Shown piece by piece: positions 36,301 through 44,595 of a DNA stretch of 64,000 bases. Made by a program: the position numbers and the translations under genes. Position 1 is the first letter of the stretch. The number at the start of each line of letters is the position of its first letter. Source of the DNA: Planctomycetaceae bacterium (GTDB lineage: Bacteria; Planctomycetota; Planctomycetia; Pirellulales; Pirellulaceae); contig JAEUIQ010000011.1 of the NCBI GenBank assembly GCA_016794985.1, forward strand, positions 146,029 through 210,028, read 5' to 3'. A model generated the notes under the pieces. The model did not search any database and was not told the origin of the DNA. It saw only the letters and a program-made list of their open reading frames with translations.

Positions 36301-36432
36301 GTCGAGGAGCGACAAGAATCAACGCTCTCGCCGATGCCAAACGACGTAGCCAAAGCGCTGCCTCCTGAAGAGTTTTACGACTTGATGGCCTACCTGTTGT
36401 CGCAACAAACCCAGGCCCCAGCCGCACAATAA
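33379..36432 (+). CDS. secreted propeller/HEAT/heme-binding protein (membrane-bound dehydrogenase type)
   Basis: This 1017-residue protein has a signal peptide (1-29). The propeller domain (about 45-395) opens with FHLPPGFEMQLIASEPDIGQP and carries [11 protein letters not shown] and DSDGDGQSDRR calcium-like loops plus DGSLYIADFYNCIIGHYE. About 400-860 is HEAT-like helical repeats. A C-terminal cytochrome c-like domain (about 875-1010) has a single CANCH heme site and the DPNRNVDQAFRRTNLLLNDGSVVAGIV block of the planctomycete heme-binding domain. The design implies electron transfer coupled to sugar oxidation, but no substrate is shown by the sequence. AAGG precedes the ATG. It lacks the SGNH domain of its relative at 28617-32120. 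Confidence 0.9.
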   Translation: MKIVRVMLLLLFSSALIGWVAPESFTQAQEDPNLVAPTEALPPEEQVKHFHLPPGFEMQLIASEPDIGQPTNIAFDSQGRLWINSSLEYPYPASGTGRDRLCYMEDTNGDGVPDKIQTFANGLNIPIGVASVHGSVIAYSIPHILRLVDSDGDGQSDRRETLFQGFGFRDTHGMASSFRPWIDGWIYACHGFANDSNVEGGDQPPVKMNSGNTYRFRADGTRFEQWTWGQVNPYGLTFDSWGNLFSSDCHTKPAFMLLRGAYYNSFGKPHDGLGYGPEMIEHFHGSTGIAGIVAYEAPHFPDEFRGNLFIGNPVTGRINRDRLEWHGSSPNAVELPDLVSCDDRWFRPVDITIAPDGSLYIADFYNCIIGHYEVRLDHPRRDRHHGRIWRLVYTGSDKSAQPPRPMPNLAKQSTNALIPLLGDANITVRVLATNELVDRIGPSAAEPAREVLKSNSASPEQRAHALWVVERLVRLATGEIEALANDPSPLVRTHLLRALGTRATLGDQRAVILAGLKAGQHPNVIRAAAEVLGWHPHSANVGPLLDAWRGCEPEDSHRIHQIRIALRNNLRDLGDMQGWLAKIEGADVTERLLDLSLGIANSDAATFALKAVQSLVERHPRERDLYHHVSRNYPEDRLSEIFPVVRTKTTADQGRQIDVLRGLHQGLQERGQKIPESELAWIVELARGMIDSRQADTCRIGIEFARDLRLSGLAPQLDALASPTSEMPTCQMTALEALAVLNSELAMNRYAEVLQHEGTALDQKRIAAETLGRLKSPAGTEILIKVLRTAPFNYATFLARGLSWSDHGGDALLRLIEEGKAAPELLNDGVVAGELQARVFERKNERLALIRQNIPTPDEALQTLVTQRQAGYATAQTDINRGLAIFQKSCANCHQIGGQGAKIGPQLDGVGIRGFDRLLEDTLDPNRNVDQAFRRTNLLLNDGSVVAGIVLRQEGAVLVIADSNGKELRIPESDVEERQESTLSPMPNDVAKALPPEEFYDLMAYLLSQQTQAPAAQ

Positions 36433-36558
36433 GTGGGTACTTGGCTTGGACACAATAATTGGGCAACTTGAAGTGGGCCTTTGGTTGGAGTTTCGCGCGG
36501 CACTCGTCGTCGTCTGGAGCAGCAACGGCTTGCGTTTGTGGGAGTGAGCAATCGAGCC

Positions 36559-37773
36559 TCAAGACGTGATTGGTCCAAATTTGGACTGAGGATCGGCATG
36601 AATGATCGCCGTGGTTGCCGCTTGGCATTCCCGTATCGAACGTTCGGCCGATTCAATGGCCGCCAATTGGGTCAGCCCCGTTAATGCGACCGTTACCGGC
36701 AGTGACTGGCCCGGTTGCAGTTCATGGACTCGGCCGGCCGTTGCTTCGTGGGGGCGACCGTTTGGGTAACAAGTTCCTGGCTCGATACCCAGTGCGTAGC
36801 CATCCTCCGTTGCCACCGGATTCTTCCAAATGGTGAGATAGGGCATGGTTTTCAGATCCCAAGTCATTTGCAGACCGAATTGTCGATCACTATCGACCAC
36901 CACCGCCGTGCCTCGATGATTTGCGTCGCCCATTGGGTTCAAGAAATACACGGTTTCTTCTGCCCCGCGACGAGGAGGATCCAATAAGTCCCAATGCCCA
37001 ATAGCCCGCGCGGCATGGGAGTTTCTGGGTGCAACCTCTCGAGCCGCGATTTTTAGGCGACTTGCTGTGCTAGCTAAGGGTGGTCCAAAGTTCCAATGGT
37101 GCAGCAACATGACACCGCATGGTCGTCCTCCCGCGTTTCGAATCGTATCTCGAACTTCAATCTTGGGTTCATCGAGTTCGACCATGGTCTGCGTGTCCAA
37201 AACAAGTCGGTGAAAATGAAACAACACAATTTCCACCGATGTTGACAAGATCAGCCTCCGATTGACCGGATCGACGCTAGCCCGAGCGTGTTGGCAAGGC
37301 CAATAGGCGATATCACCATGCAACGGATGGATCAACTGATTTCGTTCGTTGAACTGCGGCCCGCCGACGTTGAGCAATCCACAACGGGCCAATACTTCAT
37401 CGAAGCCCGCCAACCATCCTAGGCCGTCGGGGCGATATAGTGGAACAAAACTCGGGTGGACGGGGCCTGGCACGGGCGACTTCCATCCGACCGACCTTCC
37501 ATCAAACGCCAAAAAAGAAATGCCACCGCCACGTGACAGAACGATTTCGGTCTCGACGCGCGGGGTTTGCAAGCGAACAACCTGGACCCCCGTCCGCAAA
37601 CCGCCGTTCAAGACTTGGGTCGTGACACGAAGCGGTTGTTTGCTTTCGGATTGGCATGATTGGGTTCGAGTGCAAAATCCTGTCTCGATCCCCCAGTTCC
37701 ACTCGCCAATCGAAAACCCTGCCTGATCCAACAGCAAGAGGGATTGTTCTTGATTCATGTTTGAATCGTTCAT
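36559..37773 (-). CDS. DUF4432 protein, aldose 1-epimerase-like fold
   Basis: This 404-residue cytosolic protein has the galactose-mutarotase-like layout of DUF4432: LSRGGGISFLAFDGRSVGWKSP, RPDGLGWLAGFDEVLARCGL, HPLHGDIAYWPCQ, VMLLHHWNFGPPL, and the late LTIWKNPVATEDGYALGIEPGTCYPNGR. Histidines and a Glu at the expected catalytic places are present. Members probably act on free or phosphorylated sugars. The ATG has GAAGGAAG upstream. It is divergent from a sugar isomerase-like gene, supporting a role in sugar metabolism (inference). Confidence 0.85.
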   Translation of the reverse strand: MNDSNMNQEQSLLLLDQAGFSIGEWNWGIETGFCTRTQSCQSESKQPLRVTTQVLNGGLRTGVQVVRLQTPRVETEIVLSRGGGISFLAFDGRSVGWKSPVPGPVHPSFVPLYRPDGLGWLAGFDEVLARCGLLNVGGPQFNERNQLIHPLHGDIAYWPCQHARASVDPVNRRLILSTSVEIVLFHFHRLVLDTQTMVELDEPKIEVRDTIRNAGGRPCGVMLLHHWNFGPPLASTASRLKIAAREVAPRNSHAARAIGHWDLLDPPRRGAEETVYFLNPMGDANHRGTAVVVDSDRQFGLQMTWDLKTMPYLTIWKNPVATEDGYALGIEPGTCYPNGRPHEATAGRVHELQPGQSLPVTVALTGLTQLAAIESAERSIRECQAATTAIIHADPQSKFGPITS

Positions 37774-37830
37774 GAGAATTCTTCCTTCGAATGGCGCCTA
37801 CAATCTTTAGCCCATATAAAGACATCATGG

Positions 37831-37848
37831 AGTTTAACCCAGTTTAAC
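37831..37848. promoter_or_regulatory. candidate operator: direct repeat AGTTTAAC with 10 bp period
   Basis: AGTTTAAC occurs at 37831-37838 and again at 37841-37848. The spacing is one helical turn, so a regulator could bind both on one DNA face. It lies 58 bases upstream of the DUF4432 start codon. No regulator gene is nearby. Confidence 0.35.
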
Positions 37849-37950
37849 ATGGCGGAACAGATGAATCACTGAAATGGGCGATTGGCTAACTACTGAATTT
37901 GTCGGTGTCAATAGTGGAAATGCACAGAAAAAAATGTCCTTGGTTTGGTG

Positions 37951-37978
37951 TTGGCGGAGACTCGCGGAATGTTATAGA
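37951..37978 (+). promoter_or_regulatory. candidate sigma-70-like promoter for the isomerase-like gene
   Basis: TTGGCG (37951-37956) and TATAGA (37973-37978) are separated by 16 bases, about 110 bases upstream of the ATG at 38090. Matches are partial, and planctomycete promoters are poorly defined. Confidence 0.35.
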
Positions 37979-38089
37979 CTTGGAGATGTCGAACACGACT
38001 GGTTGTCTTGCCTCTGCTGCAAACAACTTCAGGTGTGACTCGGCCCTGAACCGGACGCTTATCCCTAGTTCCAGATAGAAAGACAAAAC

Positions 38090-38911
38090 ATGGTCCAGCT
38101 TTCGATCAATCAAGTGACGTCGAAACAATGGACACTCGAAGAAGATGCTTTCTATTATCGTCAATTCCAATTTCAAGGCGCGGGACTGTGGCGATTCAAG
38201 GTCGACGATTGTGGCGAAGAGAAAACACGTGCCATTCTGGATGAAAGCGAACTGAAGGCTTCGAGTTTGAGTTTTATTGGTGGCTTTACGGGTTGCGAGC
38301 GCAGTTGGAACGAAGGGGTACGTGATTCGATCCAAGCTTTGCATTCCGCGCGTGAATTGGGCGCCAAAAATGTGATCCTTTACACGGGATCGCGCAACCG
38401 ACATATCTATTCCAATGCCCGTCGATGTGTGGTCAAAGCGATCGAACGAATTCTGCCGATTGCTCAAGAATTTGGTATTCGCCTGTTATTGCAGCCGATG
38501 CTGGAGTCGGTCTCCAAATCATGGAATTTTTTACACGATTGGGAATCGGTCTTCGAGATCATCGATCGTTTCCCGCACGAATCGGTTGGGTTTGTGTTGA
38601 ACACCTATCATGTGGGTTATCTGAGTGAGATTTGGGATCAGTTGCCGAACCGAGTTGGTCAGTTGGGACTTGTGCAGATTTCGGACTCCTTGACGATTCC
38701 GCGGTCGGCGAAACGGCGTGACGATTGTTTACTTGGTCAAGGGATTTTGATGCCCGACCACCGCCTTCGACAACTAATCCGGCTCGGTTATAGTGGTTGG
38801 GTTGAAGTCGAACTGATGGGCCCAACCTGGGGGCGGGAAGGGTACCAGCATGTACTGGAAGCCAGCCAACAGTTTGCCTCAGAATTGGTCGGGGCCTTTC
38901 AGAAAATCTAG
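38090..38911 (+). CDS. sugar phosphate isomerase/epimerase-like TIM-barrel protein
   Basis: This 273-residue protein matches the xylose isomerase-like/AP endonuclease 2 fold: SFIGGFTGCERSWNEGVRDSIQALHSARELGAKNVILYTGSRNRH, then LLLQPMLESVSKSWNFLHDWES, VGFVLNTYHVGYLSEIWDQL, VQISDSLTIPRS and WVEVELMG. Acidic and His residues at the ends of several strands fit a metal site, although the usual EPxN-type Glu appears as QPML here. The substrate is unknown; the divergent DUF4432 neighbour suggests a sugar pathway. Confidence 0.8.
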   Translation: MVQLSINQVTSKQWTLEEDAFYYRQFQFQGAGLWRFKVDDCGEEKTRAILDESELKASSLSFIGGFTGCERSWNEGVRDSIQALHSARELGAKNVILYTGSRNRHIYSNARRCVVKAIERILPIAQEFGIRLLLQPMLESVSKSWNFLHDWESVFEIIDRFPHESVGFVLNTYHVGYLSEIWDQLPNRVGQLGLVQISDSLTIPRSAKRRDDCLLGQGILMPDHRLRQLIRLGYSGWVEVELMGPTWGREGYQHVLEASQQFASELVGAFQKI

Positions 38912-39013
38912 AATCCCTAGCGTGACGCGGCTCGGCTTATTCCTTGGTGCGGAATAGTTTTGGTGGCTGGGGGTTCCAGGCCTAGCTCTTCGTTCAAAGA
39001 TCGTCCCGGCTTG

Positions 39014-39679
39014 ATGTTACACGAATCGCTGCCAAAGGTTGACACAGGAAACCGAAGAATTGCGGTTTTCATTTCTGGGGGCGGGACAACCCTCGATAAC
39101 TTGATTCGTTGTCGTCGGCGAGAACTTGAGCTTGGGCGACCTGCGCCCTTCGAAATCGTCGCCGTTATTTCGAGCTCGGATCAGGCAGGTGGGTTACGGT
39201 TTGCAGCGGCGGAACAGATCCCCACGCATGTCATTCGCTTTGGAGCAAGCCAGGATTCGCTGAGGCGAGGTTCGGCGCAGGCGTTCGAGATCTGTCGGCA
39301 AGCCGATGTGAGCTTGGTTGTCCTCGGTGGCTTTTTAAAGCTCTTGACCGTCCCCGATGATTTCGACCTGCGTGTCCTTAACATTCATCCGTCTTTGATT
39401 CCGGCATTTTGTGGGCACGGGTTCTACGGTCTTCGAGTGCATCAAGCAGTTTTGGACTATGGTGCCCAGGTGTCCGGATGCACCGTTCACTTTGTTGACA
39501 ACCATTTTGATCACGGACGCATCGTCGCTCAAAAAGTTGTTCCAGTCTTGGCCGATGATTCCGCTGCGCAACTCCAACAACGGGTTTTTGCGGCGGAATG
39601 TGAAATCTATCCGTTGGCAATCCAAGCTTACTTGGATGGACAATTACATGTCGCAGGCCGCCGAGTTTTATGGCGTTAA
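39014..39679 (+). CDS. purN: phosphoribosylglycinamide formyltransferase PurN
   Basis: PurN transfers the formyl group of 10-formyl-tetrahydrofolate to GAR, the third step of purine synthesis. The 221-residue protein has ISGGGTTLDNLI at the phosphate-binding loop, LGGFLKLL, NIHPSLIPAFCG with catalytic Asn and His, and SGCTVHFVDNHFDHGRIVAQKVVPV with the catalytic Asp. The usual PGxHA stretch reads CGHGFYG, a small deviation. ATG 39014 is chosen over 38960 because the extra 18 residues are not family-like. Its 3' end overlaps the convergent MtfA-like gene by 12 bases. Confidence 0.92.
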   Translation: MLHESLPKVDTGNRRIAVFISGGGTTLDNLIRCRRRELELGRPAPFEIVAVISSSDQAGGLRFAAAEQIPTHVIRFGASQDSLRRGSAQAFEICRQADVSLVVLGGFLKLLTVPDDFDLRVLNIHPSLIPAFCGHGFYGLRVHQAVLDYGAQVSGCTVHFVDNHFDHGRIVAQKVVPVLADDSAAQLQQRVFAAECEIYPLAIQAYLDGQLHVAGRRVLWR

Positions 39680-40420
39680 CGGGTCGAAGTGATAAAACTT
39701 GGCCAACATTTCATACAATTCTTGGTGGTGCTCCCGCATCGCGGACGGTTCCTCGAAAAAATACTCGCACGCCACAGCAAAGAATTCAGCGGAATTGGTA
39801 GCCGCGTACGGGTCAAGCAAAGTTCGATGCCCCAATTCAAGCGACCGCTGCAAGGATTCCAGTTCTTCCGCCAAAAGCTGATCCCAGCGTTCCGCTTCAC
39901 TGGACGATTCCCAATGGATTGCCCCACCCATCTCACCATCCAAACCGTCCAAATGGTGCGCAAATTCGTGAATGATGACATTGCGACCATGTCGGCGCAA
40001 TTGGCTGCCGGTTTGACAATCCGACCAAGCCAATACGATTGGACCATCTTGCCAAGCTGCCCCCGAACTGGCGACATGATGAATCGTCCAACGGTCCTTT
40101 TGGGGTAGGATAAACGGCTCCGGTTGAATCAAGATTGTTTGGACGCCATCAAAGTAGTAATCGGTCACTCCCAGGAGCATTAAAGCGGCGTTGCTCACGA
40201 CGACCCACTTCATTTCGTCCGTGACGCTGAAGCCGCGAACGGTTTCGAAGTGACGCTCGTGGAACATAATCCAGGCAATCTCTTGCAATCTTTGTTGTTG
40301 GTCTGGTGCCAGTCGGCCCCAACATCGCACATGCTGATTGGACCAACGTTCGAATTCTGGCGGACGCGTTTTAGCACTCCAGCGACGTCGCTTCCACCGC
40401 TTCCAGAAGGCAAAGGGCAT
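39668..40420 (-). CDS. MtfA-like zinc peptidase
   Basis: This 250-residue protein carries the signature VIIHEFAHHLDGLDG, with the HExxH zinc motif, and upstream the VVVSNAALMLLGVTDYYFDGVQTILIQP block typical of MtfA (DUF980). MtfA in Escherichia coli is an aminopeptidase that also binds the glucose repressor Mlc. The late segment NSAEFFAVACEYFFEEP, with the third ligand Glu, is present. Start 40420 (MPFAFWKRWKRRRW) has GGAG five bases upstream; the frame is open seven codons further. No Mlc homologue is seen in the window. Confidence 0.92.
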   Translation of the reverse strand: MPFAFWKRWKRRRWSAKTRPPEFERWSNQHVRCWGRLAPDQQQRLQEIAWIMFHERHFETVRGFSVTDEMKWVVVSNAALMLLGVTDYYFDGVQTILIQPEPFILPQKDRWTIHHVASSGAAWQDGPIVLAWSDCQTGSQLRRHGRNVIIHEFAHHLDGLDGEMGGAIHWESSSEAERWDQLLAEELESLQRSLELGHRTLLDPYAATNSAEFFAVACEYFFEEPSAMREHHQELYEMLAKFYHFDPLTP

Positions 40421-40462
40421 GGTTTCTCCGATATTTTCCAATCATGAATCCGCCCAAGTCGA

Positions 40463-41887
40463 TCATAACATTTGCCGAGCTTTGATTTCCAAGTACTGAT
40501 TGACCAATGGTGCCGATAAATTTTCCGGAAACGCATCCATCACCAAAGCACCGCGATGGGTTAACCCAGTCATGACTTGATGCCGCCAGGTCAGGATATC
40601 GGCGGCCGCGGCCGCGCTGTACAAATCGCTTGGTTCTTGTTGCGGCTGATCCGGAATAGGTGCATACAAATGATGGTCGCGAAGAAAGACCGCCAGGGGT
40701 AAATGTTTGCCATGCAAGTTGCCGATATATTTCGTCACCTGATTCGCGTTAACTTCGTCAATTAGATTCGTCATCAAGATAACCAGTGAGCGGCGAGGGT
40801 TTTTGGTTTCCATGAACTCGAAGGCCTCATCGAAGCGAGTTTCAACCATTCGAGGAAATACATTGTAGCTGGCGTGCAGCATGCGATTGATCTGGCTAGA
40901 TTCACCACGGGGCGGCACGTAGCATTCTACTTTATTGCTGAAGCACAAGAGACCCACGGAATCGCCACGCGAAAGTGCGACATAAGACAACATCAACATC
41001 GAGTTCAAGGCATGATCCAACATGGTCAATCCCAGACTTTGATTGGTCATCATGCGCCCGCAATCCAACAAAAATAGCAAGCGTTGACTCTGCGTTACTT
41101 GGAAATCACGAACGGTCAATTTGTTTCGTCGCGCGGTGGCCCGCCAATCGATAAACTTGAATTGATCGTCGCGCGTGAAGTCCCGCAGTCTTTCAAAGTC
41201 GTTCTCTTGCCCTGCGCGGCGACTGCGGCGAAACCCCAATAAACTTAGGCGATTCGTTTTCGCCAAGATGGCGTACTGCGTCAATTGCTGCAGGTCGGGA
41301 TAAACTTGAATCACGCCGGGGCAGTTGTAGCGATAATGGGCGACCCAGAAACCCAAAAGGCTGATTGCCGAAACATACAAGTTCTCGAGCGGGTATTCAC
41401 CGCGTTGCTGAGGATGCACTTCCCAATGGAACGTGGCTCGTGAACGCCCGGCAAAATAGTGGGATTGCATCGGAGGTTCCAGGCGAAACTGGGCCGGAAA
41501 ATCCTCGGTGACGACCACCTTCGCTGGCCATGTCCCACGATACTCCACTTCCGTTTGTACTTGGTGCGGTTTGGCCAACGAAGCAACGCGAACCATCGTC
41601 CGTTTGACAGACAATTGTCGTCTCCCAATTACCGTACAGAAGTCGCCCGCAATCAGCAGCAACAAGACACCGTCGAGCAGCAAGATCATGTACAGCAGTT
41701 GTGGCCAAATCAAATGAACGCATGACAGGGCCATTGGAAGCAACAAGATGAAATACATCTGGGCGGTTGGAAAGACCCGCCGCCACCACGCGAATACCAA
41801 GAGGGGAATCGTCAGCACCGCAGCGAATACCAACGGGAACGCCGCGCTGCTACCCAAGAGTTCGTCAATACTCGGCAACGTCCACAT
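40463..41887 (-). CDS. DUF58 domain protein of the MoxR operon
   Basis: In this 474-residue protein two or three N-terminal transmembrane helices (about 15-95) are followed by an immunoglobulin-like region. The DUF58 domain includes FRRSRRAGQENDFERLRDF and FIDWRATARRNKLTVRDF. A von Willebrand A-like part follows (LLFLLDCGRMM, LVILMTNLIDEV). DUF58 proteins are standard partners of MoxR ATPases in assembling or activating protein complexes. ATG 41887 has GAGG seven bases upstream. It is the last gene of the operon, 118 bases after moxR, the only large gap in it. Confidence 0.92.
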   Translation of the reverse strand: MWTLPSIDELLGSSAAFPLVFAAVLTIPLLVFAWWRRVFPTAQMYFILLLPMALSCVHLIWPQLLYMILLLDGVLLLLIAGDFCTVIGRRQLSVKRTMVRVASLAKPHQVQTEVEYRGTWPAKVVVTEDFPAQFRLEPPMQSHYFAGRSRATFHWEVHPQQRGEYPLENLYVSAISLLGFWVAHYRYNCPGVIQVYPDLQQLTQYAILAKTNRLSLLGFRRSRRAGQENDFERLRDFTRDDQFKFIDWRATARRNKLTVRDFQVTQSQRLLFLLDCGRMMTNQSLGLTMLDHALNSMLMLSYVALSRGDSVGLLCFSNKVECYVPPRGESSQINRMLHASYNVFPRMVETRFDEAFEFMETKNPRRSLVILMTNLIDEVNANQVTKYIGNLHGKHLPLAVFLRDHHLYAPIPDQPQQEPSDLYSAAAAADILTWRHQVMTGLTHRGALVMDAFPENLSAPLVNQYLEIKARQML

Positions 41888-41911
41888 CAAATGCCTCAAT
41901 TCGTTCGTGCC

Positions 41912-41992
41912 GCCGCCAGGGGACTGGCGACCGACATTCCCGCCACAACAAAGTCGTTAGTTCGTACGTGCAGCCGCCAGGGGACTGGCGAC
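41912..41992. repeat. two copies of a 20-nt palindromic element between moxR and the DUF58 gene
   Basis: GCCGCCAGGGGACTGGCGAC occurs at 41912-41931 and 41973-41992. Each copy forms a 6 bp stem (CGCCAG/CTGGCG) with a GGGA loop. The two copies are preceded by related TTCGTnCGTGC sequence, so the duplicated unit is about 33 bases with a 61-base period. They fall in the only sizeable gap of the operon. REP-like or mRNA-stability roles are inference. Confidence 0.8.
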
Positions 41993-42005
41993 CCGCATTT
42001 GGTCC

Positions 42006-43331
42006 TCAATTCATTCGCGGCACATCGACGCTGCGGAGCACGTCGGTCAACACTTGATCGGAGTTGAAACCCTCAACTTCCGCTTCCGGGGTTAAGATGA
42101 TGCGGTGCCGCAGTGCCGGTCGATACAAGTGCGAGATGTCGTCTGGCACGACAAAATCGCGGCCGGCAAACATCGCCAGGGTCCGCGCGGCTCGCATCAA
42201 CGTGATTCCCGCCCGGGGGGAGGCGCCCAAGTGAATCCGAGGCCAATTCCGGGTCTGTCGCACGACTCGCGCGATGTAATCAATCACGACTTCTTCGACT
42301 CGAACGTTCTCCGTCGCTTTCGTGAACTCCAGGATCTCTTCAGGTGAGGTCACTCGATTCAGTTCGTGCAATTGATCATCGAGATTGGCTTGTCCCCCGT
42401 GCATCTTCAAGATCGCGGTTTCTTCAGACATGGACGGATAGTCCATCCGCAGCTGAAACATGAATCGATCCAACTGCGCTTCGGGCAAATTGTAAGTCCC
42501 TTCGGACTCGATCGGATTCTGGGTGGCCAGCACAAAAAACGGACGTGACATCGGATGAACTTGCGAATCCACGGTCACACGATACTCCTGCATGGTCTCC
42601 AGCAGTGCCGCATGGGTTTTGGCCGGAGCTCGATTGATTTCATCGGCCAACAAAAGTTGCGTGAACACCGGACCAGCGTGGAAATGAAACTCTTGCGTTT
42701 TGATATTAAAGATCGGCGTTCCTGTCACATCCGACGGCATCAAGTCTGGAGTGAATTGGATTCGACCAAACTGGCAACCCAGAACCTGACCCAATGTGCG
42801 AACGAACAGTGTCTTGCCTAGCCCTGGAACACTTTCGATCAGCACGTGCCCGGAGGAGAACAGCCCGACCAAAGTCCCGAGCACCAATTCATCCTGGCCT
42901 ACAAAGACTTTACTAATCTCCCGAGTCATTCGTTCGTAGAGTTCTTTCCCTTTCGATTGATGGCCCTCGCGAATCAACTGCATCATCGACGAACCCGCTC
43001 CCGAGTTCGAACTTGTTCCTGCACCAGGTTCCGCGGCGGTCGAAGCCGTGCCGCTGGTCGGTGCCGAAGCTCCGTTACCGAGAAGTTCGTCGGGGCGCGG
43101 ATTGGAATTCGCCGCGGAGCCGACGGCGGGTGAATTCACGGGCGGCGTTGAACGAGGAGCAGGATTGGTAGCCGGAGCGGCGGCGGGAGCGGGTGCCGGC
43201 ACAATCAAAACCGCCTTGCAATGGGGACATGAAACATTCGTGCCCACCAAAGCACGTTGCACACTAAAGAGCCCCTGACAGTGCGAGCAGCGGATCGTGA
43301 AGCTGTCGGGAGTCGACAATGGTGAACTCAT
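42006..43331 (-). CDS. MoxR AAA+ ATPase with N-terminal zinc ribbon
   Basis: In this 441-residue protein residues about 10-45 form a CxxC...CxxC zinc ribbon (CSHC and CPHC). About 45-115 is a Pro/Ala/Ser-rich linker. The rest is a MoxR-type AAA+ ATPase: VGQDELVLGTL, Walker A ESVPGLGKT, LLLADEINRAPAKTH (Walker B), VLATQNPIESEGTYNLPEAQLDRF (sensor 1 and arginine-finger region). The C-terminal lid has SPRAGITLMRAAR. MoxR ATPases act as chaperones for membrane or metal-centred complexes with DUF58 partners. ATG 43331 is chosen; upstream extension to 43424 would overlap the DUF4350 gene. Confidence 0.93.
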   Translation of the reverse strand: MSSPLSTPDSFTIRCSHCQGLFSVQRALVGTNVSCPHCKAVLIVPAPAPAAAPATNPAPRSTPPVNSPAVGSAANSNPRPDELLGNGASAPTSGTASTAAEPGAGTSSNSGAGSSMMQLIREGHQSKGKELYERMTREISKVFVGQDELVLGTLVGLFSSGHVLIESVPGLGKTLFVRTLGQVLGCQFGRIQFTPDLMPSDVTGTPIFNIKTQEFHFHAGPVFTQLLLADEINRAPAKTHAALLETMQEYRVTVDSQVHPMSRPFFVLATQNPIESEGTYNLPEAQLDRFMFQLRMDYPSMSEETAILKMHGGQANLDDQLHELNRVTSPEEILEFTKATENVRVEEVVIDYIARVVRQTRNWPRIHLGASPRAGITLMRAARTLAMFAGRDFVVPDDISHLYRPALRHRIILTPEAEVEGFNSDQVLTDVLRSVDVPRMN

Positions 43332-43356
43332 GGTTAAGGACCGCTTTCTAGAGAAA

Positions 43357-44595
43357 TCAGGAAGAATTCTGCCGACCGTGACGACGAACGACTTGGTAGT
43401 AATGTTCGAGTTTTTGTCGAGCAAATGATTCTAGTTGACGCAATCGCAGCATCCGACCGACTTCGGCCACGTGTTGACCAAAATCATTTCTGGGTTCGAA
43501 TTCGATTCGTCGTGCTCGGCCAAATACAGGAAAACGTGCGAAGCAAAAAACGACCGCCAAGATGACCGCATGCAAGACAAAAATAGGAAACGGGCCTTTC
43601 GTCATCCAGGCCCAGCTTTGATCAATTCGATCGTCCGGTACACTCGACAAAAGCACGGGCTGCGGGCCGGTTTCCAGGAACAAGACCCGTTTTTGGTAGG
43701 TAATCTCTTCGAGGAAGTGGTCACGCAATTTCGCATTTTCTGGTTGGAAGATGCCAAAGTTGCACAGAAAAATTGGGTGCGAAATGACCCACAAGTCACG
43801 GCCTTCACGCCCGGCTCGGGAGCTCCATGTTTCACGCCATAACGTTGGAATCTGTTCGCCCCGGTGTTCGATCGTAGCCAAGACGCGCGCGTCGTTGCTT
43901 TTCGGCTTCAACCAATTGCGGACGGTAACCGGTGCCGGTCCTGTTGATCCTAGATCAAATGTTTTCGCAGGCGGAGGCCCCACTTGCTGCCAAGGTCCGT
44001 TCGGATCAACGGGTTGCCAATATCCTGTTTTCGGTTGCCCGTCTCCCGCGGCAATCAGCCATTGATTCGCCGCATTCCCGCGATAACCCCGATTCCGAGT
44101 CTTTGAGAGCAGTTCGTCAAATGGGGTCAATTCTCGCTCACGCAATGACTTCAACTGTTCGTTGCGATAGGCCCAACGGGCAATTTCGCGGTTTGGACCC
44201 TGACTTTCTTGATAAACGCTGCGCCAATAAGCCTGGCTGGCATCGTAGTCGCATCCAACAAAGACAACGGTGTTGCCACCGTCCATCCAAGCGTCCAGCA
44301 AATCGAGCGCAGCGTCGTCGGGTAGGTTGGGGCCCAGATGTGTCCAAATTAGCAAATCGTAGCGATCAATTTGCCGAGTCAACATTTTGGTCCGAGCTAC
44401 TTGATGGCCGCGTTGCCGCAGGAGCTGGGCCAACGCTCCAAAGCCGTGGATGCTTTCGTTGTCATTGGCCAACCCATAGGTGCTGGCGACCCTTAGCGTG
44501 CCGCGTCGAGCTCCCCCAAACCAGTAGAACACCGCTGCTAGGCCCACGATCAAAACGAACCCCAGCAAGATTACGGTCGAATGGAACCGCTTCAC
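43357..44595 (-). CDS. DUF4350 membrane protein of the MoxR operon
   Basis: In this 412-residue protein an N-terminal transmembrane helix (about 8-26) is followed by a DUF4350-like domain: STYGLANDNESIHGFGALAQLLRQRGHQV, YDLLIWTHLGPNLPDD and GGNTVVFVG. A long periplasmic region follows, then a second helix near residue 345 (FPIFVLHAVILAVVFCFARFPVFGRAR) and a cytosolic tail. The GTG start overlaps the stop of the DUF4129 gene (GTGA). Exact function unknown. Confidence 0.85.
   Translation of the reverse strand: MKRFHSTVILLGFVLIVGLAAVFYWFGGARRGTLRVASTYGLANDNESIHGFGALAQLLRQRGHQVARTKMLTRQIDRYDLLIWTHLGPNLPDDAALDLLDAWMDGGNTVVFVGCDYDASQAYWRSVYQESQGPNREIARWAYRNEQLKSLRERELTPFDELLSKTRNRGYRGNAANQWLIAAGDGQPKTGYWQPVDPNGPWQQVGPPPAKTFDLGSTGPAPVTVRNWLKPKSNDARVLATIEHRGEQIPTLWRETWSSRAGREGRDLWVISHPIFLCNFGIFQPENAKLRDHFLEEITYQKRVLFLETGPQPVLLSSVPDDRIDQSWAWMTKGPFPIFVLHAVILAVVFCFARFPVFGRARRIEFEPRNDFGQHVAEVGRMLRLRQLESFARQKLEHYYQVVRRHGRQNSS

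Larger units (their letters stand above)
37774..38089. other. divergent promoter region of the DUF4432 and isomerase-like genes
   Basis: These 316 bases contain a candidate direct-repeat operator near the DUF4432 start and a candidate sigma-70-like promoter for the plus-strand gene, each listed separately. No gene is present. Confidence 0.6.

Noticed and set aside
37886..38467. 193-codon minus-strand frame opposite the isomerase-like gene
   Set aside because: The plus-strand gene has recognisable TIM-barrel motifs, and this frame would cross the candidate promoter region.
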